NCBI RefSeq assembly: GCF_032050975.1
Contig: NZ_CP116967.1
Coordinates: 2,291,001-2,355,000 of the forward strand
Source of the DNA: Candidatus Nitrospira allomarina
Lineage (GTDB): Bacteria; Nitrospirota; Nitrospiria; Nitrospirales; UBA8639
Direction of reading: 5' to 3'
DNA length: 64,000 nt
Each line of letters begins with the position of its first letter. The stretch's first letter is position 1. Under the pieces are notes generated by a model. That model was not told where the DNA came from. It saw nothing but the letters and a program-made list of their open reading frames with translations, and made no database searches. Both the position numbers and the translations under genes were made by a program. Below, one piece after another: positions 17,183 through 25,597 of this stretch.

Positions 17183-18940
17183 ATGAACACTACACCTCAT
17201 TGGACACTGGCCAGCAGAACATCCCTGGCATGGATAGTGTGTTCTTGTGTGTTGGTGGGAACTGTCTTGGATGAGGGGTTGGCACAAGACACGCCCATCT
17301 TTTCCCACCGGGAAATCTTTCATCCCGTCTATGCCGAACATGGAATGGTCGTCAGTCAAGAGACCATGGCAACTCGTGTGGGTGTAGACATATTAAAAGC
17401 CGGAGGGAATGCGATTGACGCCGCGGTCGCAGTGGGATTTGCGCTGGCTGTCACGCTTCCTCAGGCCGGGAATCTCGGCGGCGGCGGGTTTATGCTGATT
17501 TACGCAGCTGAGAAGCCTGTCGCGATGGCCCTCGACTACCGCGAAGTCGCTCCTGCTGCTTCATCCCCACAGATGTTTCTTGATGAGGAAGGCATGGTAG
17601 ACCGGTCACGCCTTCGCTACAGCCATCAATCTGTGGGCGTTCCCGGCACGGTCGCAGGTTTGGTGGAAGCGCTTGAAACCTATGGCACCCTTTCTCTACA
17701 GGCCGTGCTGGCTCCGGCAATTCAACTTGCCAGGGAAGGAATCATCGTCTCCGCTGATTTGGCCGCAGCGATGCAAGAGCATGCGACACAGCTTTCCCGG
17801 TGGCCCTCCACTCGCCGCATTTTTTCTCGGCCGGATGGGAGGACGTATCGGTCCGGGGATCGGTTGATCCAAAACGATCTGGCGTGGTCGCTTCAACAAA
17901 TTTCCGAGCAGGGGGCCGGTGCTTTTTATGACGGTCCAATCGCGGACCGTGTGAGCGCCGAGATTCGTGCCCACGGAGGATTGATGACTAAAGAAGATTT
18001 GGGTCGCTATCGTGCGGTCTGGCGTCAGCCGCTGAGGGGAACGTATTGCGGGTATGACATTGTGTCGATGCCTCCGCCCAGTTCCGGGGGCGTTCATTTG
18101 ATTCAAATGCTGAACATCCTGGAACACGAGCCACTAAAGATTTTCGGCCACAATAGCGCCAGGACGGTTCACTGGCTGGTTGAGAGTATGAAGCTTGCTT
18201 ATGCAGACCGGAGCCGTTGGCTGGGCGATCCTGAATTTGTCGAGGTGCCCGTGCAAGGTCTGATCTCCAAGGCATATGCGAAACATTTACATGCCTCCAT
18301 TGATCCCCAGAAAGCTCGTCCTTCATCAAGTATTCGGCCCTCCAACCCTTTGCCTTACGAGGGGCGGGATACCACACACTTTTCGGTCATGGATAAAGAC
18401 GGCAATGTCGTGTCGAACACCTTTACCATCAATTTCAGCTTTGGCAGCGGCATTGTGGCTGAGGGAACCGGTATTCTGTTGAACAATGAAATGGATGATT
18501 TTGTGGCGAAGCCTGGAACGCCCAATGCCTATGGCCTGATGGGATCGGCGGCCAATGCGATTGAACCCGGAAAACGCCCTCTCTCCTCAATGACTCCGAC
18601 CTTGGTTTTACGCAATGAAAAACCCTTCCTGGCCACGGGAAGCCCCGGAGGAAGTCATATCATCACCACAACGCTTCAACTTATTTTAAATGTCATTGAT
18701 CATGACATGAACCTGGCCTCCGCCACCGCAGCGCCCCGTGTCCATCATCAATGGATGCCCGACCAAGTGCGAGTGGAACGCGGATTGAGTCCGGACACCT
18801 TGACCCTTCTTGAACAATGGGGTCACACCATCATGGTCGGGGAAACCATGGGTGGGGCTCAAAGCATCCTTAAGGGACCGCAGGGGTTCTATGGGGCATC
18901 TGATCCTCGCAAACCCGACTCCCTGGCCGCCGGGTATTAA
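17183..18940 (+). CDS. ggt: Gamma-glutamyltransferase (glutathione hydrolase)
   Basis: This 585-residue periplasmic enzyme removes the gamma-glutamyl group from glutathione and related peptides. It is made as a precursor that cleaves itself before a threonine. The signal peptide starts at 17183 (LASRTSLAWIVCSCVLVG, ending GLAQ). The large subunit has VGVDILKAGGNAIDAAVAVG and GNLGGGGFML. The nucleophile is the first Thr of RDTTHFSV, residue 397 of this start. The small subunit has NEMDDFVAKPGTPN, KRPLSSMTPT and the oxyanion-type TGSPGGSHIITT. Length and motifs are complete. Other starts at 17159 and 17123 are possible. The enzyme would supply amino acids from peptides or recycle glutathione. 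It is a single-gene unit on present evidence. Confidence 0.95.
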   Translation: MNTTPHWTLASRTSLAWIVCSCVLVGTVLDEGLAQDTPIFSHREIFHPVYAEHGMVVSQETMATRVGVDILKAGGNAIDAAVAVGFALAVTLPQAGNLGGGGFMLIYAAEKPVAMALDYREVAPAASSPQMFLDEEGMVDRSRLRYSHQSVGVPGTVAGLVEALETYGTLSLQAVLAPAIQLAREGIIVSADLAAAMQEHATQLSRWPSTRRIFSRPDGRTYRSGDRLIQNDLAWSLQQISEQGAGAFYDGPIADRVSAEIRAHGGLMTKEDLGRYRAVWRQPLRGTYCGYDIVSMPPPSSGGVHLIQMLNILEHEPLKIFGHNSARTVHWLVESMKLAYADRSRWLGDPEFVEVPVQGLISKAYAKHLHASIDPQKARPSSSIRPSNPLPYEGRDTTHFSVMDKDGNVVSNTFTINFSFGSGIVAEGTGILLNNEMDDFVAKPGTPNAYGLMGSAANAIEPGKRPLSSMTPTLVLRNEKPFLATGSPGGSHIITTTLQLILNVIDHDMNLASATAAPRVHHQWMPDQVRVERGLSPDTLTLLEQWGHTIMVGETMGGAQSILKGPQGFYGASDPRKPDSLAAGY

Positions 18941-19007
18941 GCTGACAATGCCAATTTGAGGGGAGTACAGTAATTCATCTCAATCACCCTCAACGCAGGA
19001 GGTGGGT

Positions 19008-19454
19008 ATGCTTGTACGTGAAGTGATGTCCACAGGAGTGTTGACGGCGTTTCCCACGGACTCGGTTCGAACGGTGGTGATCAAAATGTTGAGCCGCCAT
19101 TGCGGGGCGATCCCGGTCATTGATCAAAAAGAAAATCTGATCGGGTTGGTGGCTCTTCGAGACGTTATCTTACCGCTTTTCCCGAATTTTGGTGACTATA
19201 TCCATGACAATGTTCACAGCCGTGATTTCGCCGAGATGGAGGAAGGATATCCGGAAGCTCTGAAAAAAAAGGTTGAAGATGTGATGAGCCGGAATCCAAT
19301 GACCGTCTCGCCCTCCACGCCGATATTAGAGGCCGCTTCCTATATGGGTGTGAAGAATTTCAGGAGAATCCCCGTCGCGGAAAACGGCAAACTGATGGGA
19401 ATGGTCAGCATCGGCGATATCAATCGCGGCCTGTTTTTCGAGCGAGGGTGTTAG
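19008..19454 (+). CDS. CBS-domain pair protein
   Basis: The 148-residue protein consists of two CBS motifs, a ligand-sensing module that binds adenosine nucleotides. The first covers VREVMSTGVLTAFPTDSVRT with GAIPVIDQKENLIGLVALRD. The second covers VEDVMSRNPMTVSPSTPILE with FRRIPVAENGKLMGMVSIGD. No catalytic domain is fused, so it is probably a stand-alone energy sensor or regulatory partner. The ATG at 19008 is preceded by AGGAGGTG. Its TAG stop codon lies inside the left terminal repeat of the element at 19452-19619, so the C-terminus may have been set by that insertion. Confidence 0.9.
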   Translation: MLVREVMSTGVLTAFPTDSVRTVVIKMLSRHCGAIPVIDQKENLIGLVALRDVILPLFPNFGDYIHDNVHSRDFAEMEEGYPEALKKKVEDVMSRNPMTVSPSTPILEAASYMGVKNFRRIPVAENGKLMGMVSIGDINRGLFFERGC

Positions 19455-19619
19455 GAGCCTGTCGGACTTAGGAAGAATCGGCTGCAACAGTGTCTCAGCG
19501 GTCCATATTTCACCGCTTTCTTGGCCCATAGTCCCCACTATGGGCCTGCGAAATCGTCAAAATCTGGCCTCCCTCAGCCGCTGTTTCGCTTTCGATCCCC
19601 TAAGTCCGACAGACTCCTA
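19452..19619. repeat. MITE-like element with terminal inverted repeats
   Basis: The element is about 168 bp, bounded by 21-bp inverted repeats (TAGGAGCCTGTCGGACTTAGG and its complement at 19599-19619) with 20 of 21 matches. Inside are nested hairpins, including a perfect 9-bp stem GGCCCATAG/CTATGGGCC at 19523-19546. It has no open reading frame of note and sits exactly between two convergent genes, supplying the stop of the CBS gene. It looks like a miniature inverted-repeat element or a bidirectional terminator of repeat origin. Confidence 0.75.
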
Positions 19620-19624
19620 GGCCT

Positions 19625-20629
19625 TTACAGCACATGTAAGACTCCCGCGCCCTGGATGGTTCCGGCCTTTAATTGTTGGAGTGCCAGATTGGCTTCCTCT
19701 AATTGAAAGGGGACCGTGTGGGTGTGAATGGGAATGGCAGCCGCGGCCTCCATCAGGTCCAATCCATCCTGGCGGGTGTTGGCGGTGACGCTTTGGAGTG
19801 TCCGCTCCTGAAACAGATCGAGTGTATAGTCCAAGGATGGAATAGGTGTCATGTAGATGCCGGCCAGGGCGAGTGTGCCCCCTTTTTCCAATGCCCGAAG
19901 TGCCGGAGGCACCAGTTCACCCGCCGGGGCAAACATGATCGCTGAGTGAAGAGAATTTGGTGGCATCTCTGAGGCCGACCCTACCCACACCGCTCCCAGT
20001 TGACGGGCCAAAGTGCGATGTTCTTCCCGTAAGGAACACACGTAGACTTCACAACCCCAATGCCGGGCAATTTGAATGGTAATATGGGCGGAGCCACCGA
20101 ATCCGTACAAGCCCAGGCGCTGTCCGGGTTTCACCTGACTGCGGCGTAAGGCACGAAAGCCGATGATGCCGGCACACAAGAGCGGGGCGGCCGCTTCGTC
20201 CGTAAACACGGATGGAATAGGGTAGGCGAATTGTTCAGAGACCAGTGCGTATTCGGCATACCCACCGTTGACGTGATAACCGGTGAAGGTGGCCTGTGCG
20301 CACAGATTCTCCCGCCCTGCCTTGCAGAATTCACAGGCTCCGCAGGTTCCCTGGAGCCAGGCGATTCCTACTCGATCACCTTCTTTGATCTGTTTGACTC
20401 CTTGCCCCACTCGATCCACGATGCCGACGGTTTCATGTCCAGGGACAATGGGACGCGTAGACGGGGGCAGTTCGCCTTCGACGACGTGCAGATCAGTGCG
20501 GCACACTCCGCAGACATGAACCCTGATGCGAACTTGGCCGGGACCCGGTTCAGGTTTGGGAATATCGCGAGCCCGTAAAGGACCCGTCGCGACATCGGCG
20601 TCCTGTTCGAGGATCATGGCATTCATCAT
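19625..20629 (-). CDS. Zinc-dependent alcohol dehydrogenase family protein
   Basis: The 334-residue protein is a medium-chain dehydrogenase with both zinc sites. Catalytic zinc ligands are the Cys in VCGVCRTDLHVVEGE and the His-Glu of VPGHETVGIV, plus the later Cys in PLLCAGIIGFRAL. The structural zinc lobe is GTCGACEFCKAGRENLCAQA. The cofactor domain has YGFGGSAHITIQIARHWG, a Rossmann-like glycine motif in which GFGGSAH replaces the usual GxGxxG spacing. This pattern fits the AdhP/zinc-binding dehydrogenase group acting on alcohols or aldehydes with NAD(P). The first two codons are both ATG; AGGAG favours the second (20626). It ends 5 bp from the MITE-like element. Confidence 0.9.
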   Translation of the reverse strand: MMNAMILEQDADVATGPLRARDIPKPEPGPGQVRIRVHVCGVCRTDLHVVEGELPPSTRPIVPGHETVGIVDRVGQGVKQIKEGDRVGIAWLQGTCGACEFCKAGRENLCAQATFTGYHVNGGYAEYALVSEQFAYPIPSVFTDEAAAPLLCAGIIGFRALRRSQVKPGQRLGLYGFGGSAHITIQIARHWGCEVYVCSLREEHRTLARQLGAVWVGSASEMPPNSLHSAIMFAPAGELVPPALRALEKGGTLALAGIYMTPIPSLDYTLDLFQERTLQSVTANTRQDGLDLMEAAAAIPIHTHTVPFQLEEANLALQQLKAGTIQGAGVLHVL

Positions 20630-21052
20630 TCACTCCTATGCGGTGAAAATGTAGATTGTCCCATTCAGGTATCAAGCAATCAGGTGAGGCCGATCCATCC
20701 AGCATTGTCATCTATCATAGTTGTCCCGGACATTCGTGATCGGGAATTCATCTTGATCCTATTTAGGATAGATCCCGGCCAACGACCAGGTGCTGACGGC
20801 AAAGGTATCATTCTGAGCCAGTGGCGAAGAATCTGTGCCCAGGTGGAGTCGCGATATCATAAAACGCAATCCGGTGTGAGTGTAACCTTACTCGTGTTTG
20901 TTTTAGAGGGGATCGCATTGTATCGAAAAATCATTGGACAACGGTTCCGCTAAATTGATACTTACTTCGGGTATCACCGTGTCGGCCCTGTCCACCAGGG
21001 CCTCATCATAGCCTATCCGTCGGGACAGGTGAAGGGCAGTCAAGATACCAGC
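20630..21052. other. Intergenic region between two divergent genes
   Basis: About 420 bases without a supported gene. One plus-strand frame (20684-20953) encodes a weakly protein-like peptide but has no ribosome site. Promoters for the dehydrogenase (minus) and the transglycosylase (plus) must lie here. Confidence 0.4.
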
Positions 21053-21835
21053 ATGAAGCGATCAAGACCGAAAGCCACCAAAACCCGTCCCCCCAAACCT
21101 CTCTGGAATATCGGTTCGCATAGAAAGCCTCGTGTTCGGCGATTCAGGTGGATTCGCATCATTCCATTCAAAACAATTTTTATTCTCCTCGGCCTTTATG
21201 TGCTATTTGAGATTCTCACGTTTCCGTTTCTCTCGATCGCCCGGTTGCCCACGGAGAATCCCACAGAATCCGCGCTTATGCGGCAACGCATCGACGAAGC
21301 ACACGCTCAAGGCACCACGCTGAAAATCGACTACCGATGGACGCCGCTCTCAAGCATTCCGCGTCACGTTCGCCTGGCCATTCTGGTATCCGAGGATGGA
21401 ACATTTTATTCTCATACCGGCGTGGATTGGCATGAGGTCCTGGAATCTATTGAAACCAATTTGGAGAAAGGACGGATTGTTCGGGGGGGCTCGACCATTA
21501 CCCAGCAATTGGCGAAGAACTTATACCTCTCGACCTCCCGGGATCCGATTCGCAAAGGCAAAGAACTTCTCATTACCTGGATGTTGGAATCGACCTTGAA
21601 TAAAAAGCGTATTCTGGAACTCTATCTCAATATCATTGAATGGGGGCCGGGCGTGTTCGGCATTGAGGCCGCCGCCCAACGCTATTTCCACAAGCCGGCC
21701 TCCCGGCTTTCTATGGATGAGGGCGCCCGCCTGGCAGCGGTCATTCCCAGCCCGCTTCGGCATCAGCCCACGGAGACCACAGCATACGTGGAAAAGAAAA
21801 AAGAACTCATCCTCCGTCGCATGTCCACACGGTAA
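21053..21835 (+). CDS. mtgA: Monofunctional biosynthetic peptidoglycan transglycosylase
   Basis: The 260-residue protein is a GT51 glycosyltransferase that polymerises lipid II into glycan strands on the outer face of the inner membrane. A basic N-terminal tail is followed by one membrane anchor (IIPFKTIFILLGLYVLFEIL). The catalytic motifs are present: the first glutamate in ILVSEDGTFYSHTGVDW, then GGSTITQQLAKNLYLS, KGKELLITWMLE and KKRILELYLNIIEWGPGVFG. There is no transpeptidase domain, hence monofunctional. Start: ATG at 21053 is used; a GTG at 21029 would add 8 residues. The stop codon lies 1 bp before repeat copy A. No cell-wall genes adjoin it. Confidence 0.95.
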   Translation: MKRSRPKATKTRPPKPLWNIGSHRKPRVRRFRWIRIIPFKTIFILLGLYVLFEILTFPFLSIARLPTENPTESALMRQRIDEAHAQGTTLKIDYRWTPLSSIPRHVRLAILVSEDGTFYSHTGVDWHEVLESIETNLEKGRIVRGGSTITQQLAKNLYLSTSRDPIRKGKELLITWMLESTLNKKRILELYLNIIEWGPGVFGIEAAAQRYFHKPASRLSMDEGARLAAVIPSPLRHQPTETTAYVEKKKELILRRMSTR

Positions 21836-21836
21836 A

Positions 21837-22075
21837 GCCGGGGTTCGTCCGGTAGCCGAGGTCCTTTTGTTTCGGCAAAAGGACCAAACAGCGGTTGCAC
21901 TCTACGAGATGCAACAAACAAATTGACGCCCCGCCCGGCCTCATCGGATGGGACGGACGCACATTACGGAGGGCGGACCAACTCGCGGAGCCTGTCCTGA
22001 GTCTGGCGAAGGGCTCAAACAAGGCCCGCCATGTGATAAGAGCGTCCGCCCATGGGGCCGGGCGGCAGGCGTCGA
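21837..22075 (-). repeat. Interspersed repeat, copy A (inverted)
   Basis: A copy of about 239 bp of a family also present at 25296, 26050 and 27904, but in opposite orientation. Shared blocks include GGTCCTTTTGTTTCGGCAAA and AGGGCTCAAACAAGGCCCGC. This copy keeps a 28-nt segment (CGGAGCCTGTCCTGAGTCTG then GCGAAGGG) found only in copy D. It abuts the mtgA stop codon. A hairpin-rich end resembles a terminator. Confidence 0.8.
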
Positions 22076-22170
22076 GAAAAATTAGGTATATGAGCAATTC
22101 TACTTCGTTTGGTTATGTATGGGAGATACAGCTAACCGGCGTGGTGTTTCTGTTGTTGGCTGAGCTGGCC

Positions 22171-22425
22171 TCAGTAATGAAACCGTAGCTGAGCAATGAG
22201 AAGGGCATCCCCCTCTATGCGATAGACCATGCGATGCTCATCAGTAATGCGGCGTGACCAGAATCCTGAAAGTGCATGCTTCAATGGTTCGGGTTTACCT
22301 ATTCCTGTGAAGGGTTCGCGTTGGGTCTCCCGTATCAATTTGTTGATTCGTTCGAGCATGCGTTTGTCCTGCTTCTGCCAATAGAGATAGTCTTCCCATC
22401 CTTCGTCTGCAAAAATCAGCTTCAC
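22171..22425 (-). CDS. yoeB: YoeB/Txe-type toxin (mRNA interferase)
   Basis: The 84-residue protein is a RelE-superfamily endoribonuclease of the YoeB branch, which cleaves mRNA at the ribosomal A site. It opens MKLIFADEGWEDYLYWQKQD, has ERINKLIRETQREPFTGIGK, then the family signature KPEPLKHALSGFWSRRITDE followed by HRMVYRIEG. C-terminal catalytic residues are present: RFHY gives the conserved His-Tyr end. Its ATG overlaps the antitoxin stop by 4 bp (ATGA), so the pair is translationally coupled. Toxin motifs look intact, so it is probably active. Confidence 0.95.
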   Translation of the reverse strand: MKLIFADEGWEDYLYWQKQDKRMLERINKLIRETQREPFTGIGKPEPLKHALSGFWSRRITDEHRMVYRIEGDALLIAQLRFHY

Positions 22426-22673
22426 TTGGCCAATTTCCGCTCAACACCTTTGCCGGCGGTCAATTGGGCCGCGGCCGAAAGGAGGCGTTTGGCGTTGGCA
22501 GGCGTTCGCAAGAGGTAGGCGGTTTCCTCTAACGCCTTATAATCTTCCAGCGAGAGCATCACGACAGACTGCTCTCCGTTGCGGGTTATGATCAGGGGTT
22601 CGTGATCGTTGCACACGCGGTCCATGGCGCTGGCTAGATTTGCGCGAACGGTCGTATATGTCACCGCATCCAT
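22422..22673 (-). CDS. yefM: YefM-type antitoxin (Phd/YefM family)
   Basis: The 83-residue antitoxin neutralises YoeB and represses its own operon. The N-terminal DNA-binding half is typical (MDAVTYTTVRANLASAMDRV, then CNDHEPLIITRNGEQSVVML and SLEDYKALEETAYLLRTPAN). The C-terminal half (AKRLLSAAAQLTAGKGVERK) is the toxin-binding segment. The ATG has AGGAGGAGC upstream. Directly upstream is a pair of TGTACA hexamers spaced 12 bp centre to centre, the geometry known for YefM-YoeB operators. The cassette is flanked by repeat copy A on one side. Confidence 0.95.
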   Translation of the reverse strand: MDAVTYTTVRANLASAMDRVCNDHEPLIITRNGEQSVVMLSLEDYKALEETAYLLRTPANAKRLLSAAAQLTAGKGVERKLAK

Positions 22674-22690
22674 AGTTAGCTCCTCCTATA

Positions 22691-22708
22691 TGTACAGATT
22701 ACTGTACA
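22691..22708. promoter_or_regulatory. YefM-YoeB operator: paired TGTACA boxes
   Basis: TGTACA at 22691-22696 and 22703-22708, separated by GATTAC, gives a 12-bp centre-to-centre distance. This matches the published E. coli yefM-yoeB operator core. It lies 18-35 bp upstream of the antitoxin start codon and overlaps the predicted -10 box, which fits autorepression. Confidence 0.85.
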
Positions 22709-22729
22709 GTCATAAAGAAAGTTTGTCTA
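22701..22729 (-). promoter_or_regulatory. Predicted yefM-yoeB promoter
   Basis: On the minus strand TAGACA (22724-22729) and TACAGT (22701-22706) are 17 nt apart, a fair sigma-70 promoter. The -10 box is inside the distal TGTACA operator half. Confidence 0.5.
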
Positions 22730-23090
22730 GAGTGGTTTTTCGGGTGGTCTATCGGGAAGACTCCAGGCTCTGACTAGAATCCAGGCGTGCTCATACAGAT
22801 ATCGTTTTCTCTTCCCGTTACCGGCTCAACTTTCCATGGAGAAGGGCATCCGTTTACCGACGGTCTTTTCCAGCACTCTTCGGCACCACCTACCGAAACA
22901 ACTTCATGTGTAGAAAAGAAAAAAGGAGCGGATCGAATGCAGTAACCGCATTATGTCTAGCGGGTTAAAATCCCGTCCAAAGAGTAGATCGGGTGCTGTC
23001 CCTTACCTGACTGGACAGATTGCGAAAGAATTATTCAGACCTTCCCCGACTTTCCTCTTGCTCTCCGTTCGATCGTCAACGATATGACCT
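22730..23090. other. Intergenic region with no supported gene
   Basis: About 360 bases between the toxin-antitoxin promoter and the end of the hemopexin-repeat gene. A segment at 22960-22979 (GCGGGTTAAAATCCCGTCC) looks like a tRNA T-arm or a group II intron fragment, but no complete RNA could be folded around it. Confidence 0.4.
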
Positions 23091-24821
23091 CTACGGGGTA
23101 GTAAACTGCGTAATTTTACAGCTTGGTGAATCGGGTAGAAAGGGCATTCCTGGACGGAACTGCTCGGCGCATTGCTTGATTGCCAGTGCAGCATCAGCAG
23201 CCCCTTGGTCAAAGGTGACCTGCCCGGGCGTCATCCAAATCGGCGATGTGGCTGAGTGGGGGTGCTTACTCTCTTGTGAATGGTCTGTGGCCTTGATACC
23301 TAAATCGAGCGCCGTGCCATTGTTCCCCACGATGCCGGTGTTACTCACGTTGTTGACTCCCATGCGATGACAGTTGTTGCATAGATTGTCGTTGACTTCG
23401 ACCTTGTAGGCTTTCCATGAGGCGAAATCAGCGCCGACAAAGGAATAGGGCTCGGGGTCGCTGTTGAAGGTGATATCACCCGCACCGGGTAACTGGTTGG
23501 GGCCTGATATTTGGGCAAGATACGGGGATCGGATGATTGGCCCATTGTCATGGCAACTCACACAGGGGAATTTGCTGTTGACAATTTGTGACGGTGTCAT
23601 CCAGAAAGCTGGATTGCCCACTCCCTTGGAAGGCGCCTTGACCTTACCGTCATGACTCAAGTGAAAGTCTTCCAGTGCTCCCTGATAGAAACACGTTTTG
23701 CCATTGACTTTATTGTGCTGGATGATGGCCACGTCGCCATACTGCCCTTGGGGTAGGCCCATCTTTCGGGCATGCGCCACCACATAGGCGTCCGGCGTAT
23801 TGACTAGCACCCGGAAGCGGCTCCCACGATCACATTTTCCGTTGAGCACGTTCGGACGATCACAGGTGCCGTCTGGATAGGTCGCAGTAGCCGGAGTGAG
23901 ATGATCGGTTGGAACCGTTGTCCCCAAAGGACTATCGACATCGAAATCGGGAACAGACACGCCGATGGCCTGATCGCATTCCTGGGCAAAGGCTGCAAGG
24001 GCATCCGTTCCTCCCGGTGTGGTTAGGAGGCCTGGCCAATTCCCGGCAACAGGGGCAGGATAGCCGAGCCCTCCACCGGTTTGATCGTCGGCACGATCAG
24101 CAACAACGTCATACCGCATATACTGATTGCCTTTAAAGAAATAGACAACCGACTTCCCCTCGATTGTCGTTGGCCAGGCCACCGCACCGTCGATTCCATT
24201 GGGAAACTTGAAATTTGGCCAATTGCCCGCAATGGGCTTCGGGTAGCCCGGGTCAGCCCGATGCCTCTTCACATCAAAGCGGATGTATTGATCATCCCGG
24301 AAAAAGTACGCGACAGTCCTGCCGCTTCTCGGCACAGGCCATACCACAACGGCATCCACCCGATCTGTCCAGATCCCAGGCCACTTCAACGAGATCGGCT
24401 GGGGGTAGGCCCGGCCGGCGCCATCCGCCGCATCAGCCCGATCAGCATCCACGTCATACCTCATGAACTGATTGCCTTTGAAGAAGTAAGCAACCGTCTT
24501 GTGTTCTGCACCTCCCGGAGGCGGCGCTGGCCAGAAGACTGCGGCATCTATGTTCTCTTGAAAAAGTCCAGGCCAGATATTCTGGATAGGGCGAGGGTAC
24601 GGATTGCCACTGCCATCGTCACTGTCCGCCCTATCCTGGGCGATGTCGTATCGGGCATACTCATTTCCCTGGAAGAAATAGACCTTGCCGTTGTTCCATA
24701 CTACCGGCACCAGTTTTTCTGAACCCGTCAACTGAGCCCAAACGTCTACTGTCGCACAGAAACTCACCGCGATGAACATTCCGCAGAGTGTTGACATGAA
24801 AATTAAACGAGACATTCTCAT
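23091..24821 (-). CDS. Exported hemopexin-repeat protein with two CxxCH heme motifs
   Basis: The 576-residue protein has a signal peptide (RLIFMSTLCGMFIAVSFC, ending VWAQ). Four hemopexin-type repeats follow at about residues 45-250, each with a YFFKGNQYMRYDV-like strand and a YPxPIxxxWPG end: together one four-bladed propeller. After a Cys-rich linker, the C-terminal half carries CVSCH (420-424) and CNNCH (481-485), heme-attachment motifs of a di-heme cytochrome c. A MTPSQIV/MTPGQV segment occurs in each half of this region and suggests an internal duplication. The fusion is unusual; a periplasmic or cell-surface redox or binding role is plausible. No neighbour clarifies it. The start has an AAGGGATC site. 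Confidence 0.85.
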   Translation of the reverse strand: MRMSRLIFMSTLCGMFIAVSFCATVDVWAQLTGSEKLVPVVWNNGKVYFFQGNEYARYDIAQDRADSDDGSGNPYPRPIQNIWPGLFQENIDAAVFWPAPPPGGAEHKTVAYFFKGNQFMRYDVDADRADAADGAGRAYPQPISLKWPGIWTDRVDAVVVWPVPRSGRTVAYFFRDDQYIRFDVKRHRADPGYPKPIAGNWPNFKFPNGIDGAVAWPTTIEGKSVVYFFKGNQYMRYDVVADRADDQTGGGLGYPAPVAGNWPGLLTTPGGTDALAAFAQECDQAIGVSVPDFDVDSPLGTTVPTDHLTPATATYPDGTCDRPNVLNGKCDRGSRFRVLVNTPDAYVVAHARKMGLPQGQYGDVAIIQHNKVNGKTCFYQGALEDFHLSHDGKVKAPSKGVGNPAFWMTPSQIVNSKFPCVSCHDNGPIIRSPYLAQISGPNQLPGAGDITFNSDPEPYSFVGADFASWKAYKVEVNDNLCNNCHRMGVNNVSNTGIVGNNGTALDLGIKATDHSQESKHPHSATSPIWMTPGQVTFDQGAADAALAIKQCAEQFRPGMPFLPDSPSCKITQFTTP

Positions 24822-25295
24822 AGCGTGATCCCTTTCTTACCTTACCTACCCATTGCGAACATTCCGTTCATTTCCTCATTCCCAAATATTCTCTATTTTG
24901 CTCGGATAAGCAAAACCCATTCCCCTCAATACTGGTGTGCGAGAGAGACCCGTCCGGTATCGGATTGATAGCTCCTACCGGCACGAGACTTCACAGCCTT
25001 GCTGATGCTGTTGCTTTCAAATCCGCATGCCTTGGCGTATCAATGACGATACACGTCGTATCGAATCAGATACCTACTTTTCTGATGGGCGACTGTCACA
25101 GAACTTCAAAATCACTACCCACAAGTTCTGGGGGGTAAGTCTGTTGTTGAAAGTTTCGTACCGAGGAATAAAGGGGAGGAAAATTTAACCAGATTTAATT
25201 TAGTCGATTTCTGGTTCGGGAATGGCTTAATACGGTAACGGTGGCGGGAGTTATTCTTGGCTAAATGAGATTTCTTCGTTCCCTTTCCTATGACC
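24822..25295. other. Intergenic region upstream of the hemopexin-repeat gene
   Basis: About 470 bases with no supported gene. It should contain the promoter of the minus-strand hemopexin-cytochrome gene, but no clear boxes are visible. Confidence 0.4.
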
Positions 25296-25488
25296 CGACG
25301 CCTGCTGTTCGGCCTTTTTGGCGGACGCTCTTCAAGCATTGGCGGGCCTTGTTTGAGCCCGGCGAGTTGGCCCGCCCTCCTGTTTCCTGCGTCCGCTTAA
25401 TCTAAAGAGGCCGAACTGGGCGTCAATGGTTTTGGATCCTTTTCCCGAAAGAAAAGGATCTCGGCCGCCGGGCCAATACCCGGCAAGG
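25296..25488 (+). repeat. Interspersed repeat, copy B
   Basis: About 193 bp, direct orientation. Begins CGACGCCTGCTGTTCGGCCT and ends with two hairpins: GGATCCTTTTCCCGAAAGAA/AAGGATC and GCCGGGCC/AATACCCGGC. It lacks the 28-nt segment of copies A and D. It lies 109 bp upstream of the orphan gene at 25598. Confidence 0.85.
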
Positions 25489-25597
25489 TTTAAGCAATTG
25501 ATTGCAGAATAAGTTATTTGTCTGTAGTGAAAATCGGCTTGGAAACCCCGTGGCAGAAGCCGTTTTTTTCCGGATATGAAGCCGTCAAACCAAGATT

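Noticed and set aside
22960-22979. tRNA T-arm-like or group II intron-like segment
   Set aside because: GCGGGTTAAAATCCCGTCC resembles a T-arm, but no acceptor, D or anticodon stems fit around it and no intron-encoded reverse transcriptase is near.
24081-24722. A 213-codon plus-strand frame opposite the hemopexin-repeat gene
   Set aside because: It is an antisense shadow of a repetitive coding sequence and has no ribosome site or family pattern.
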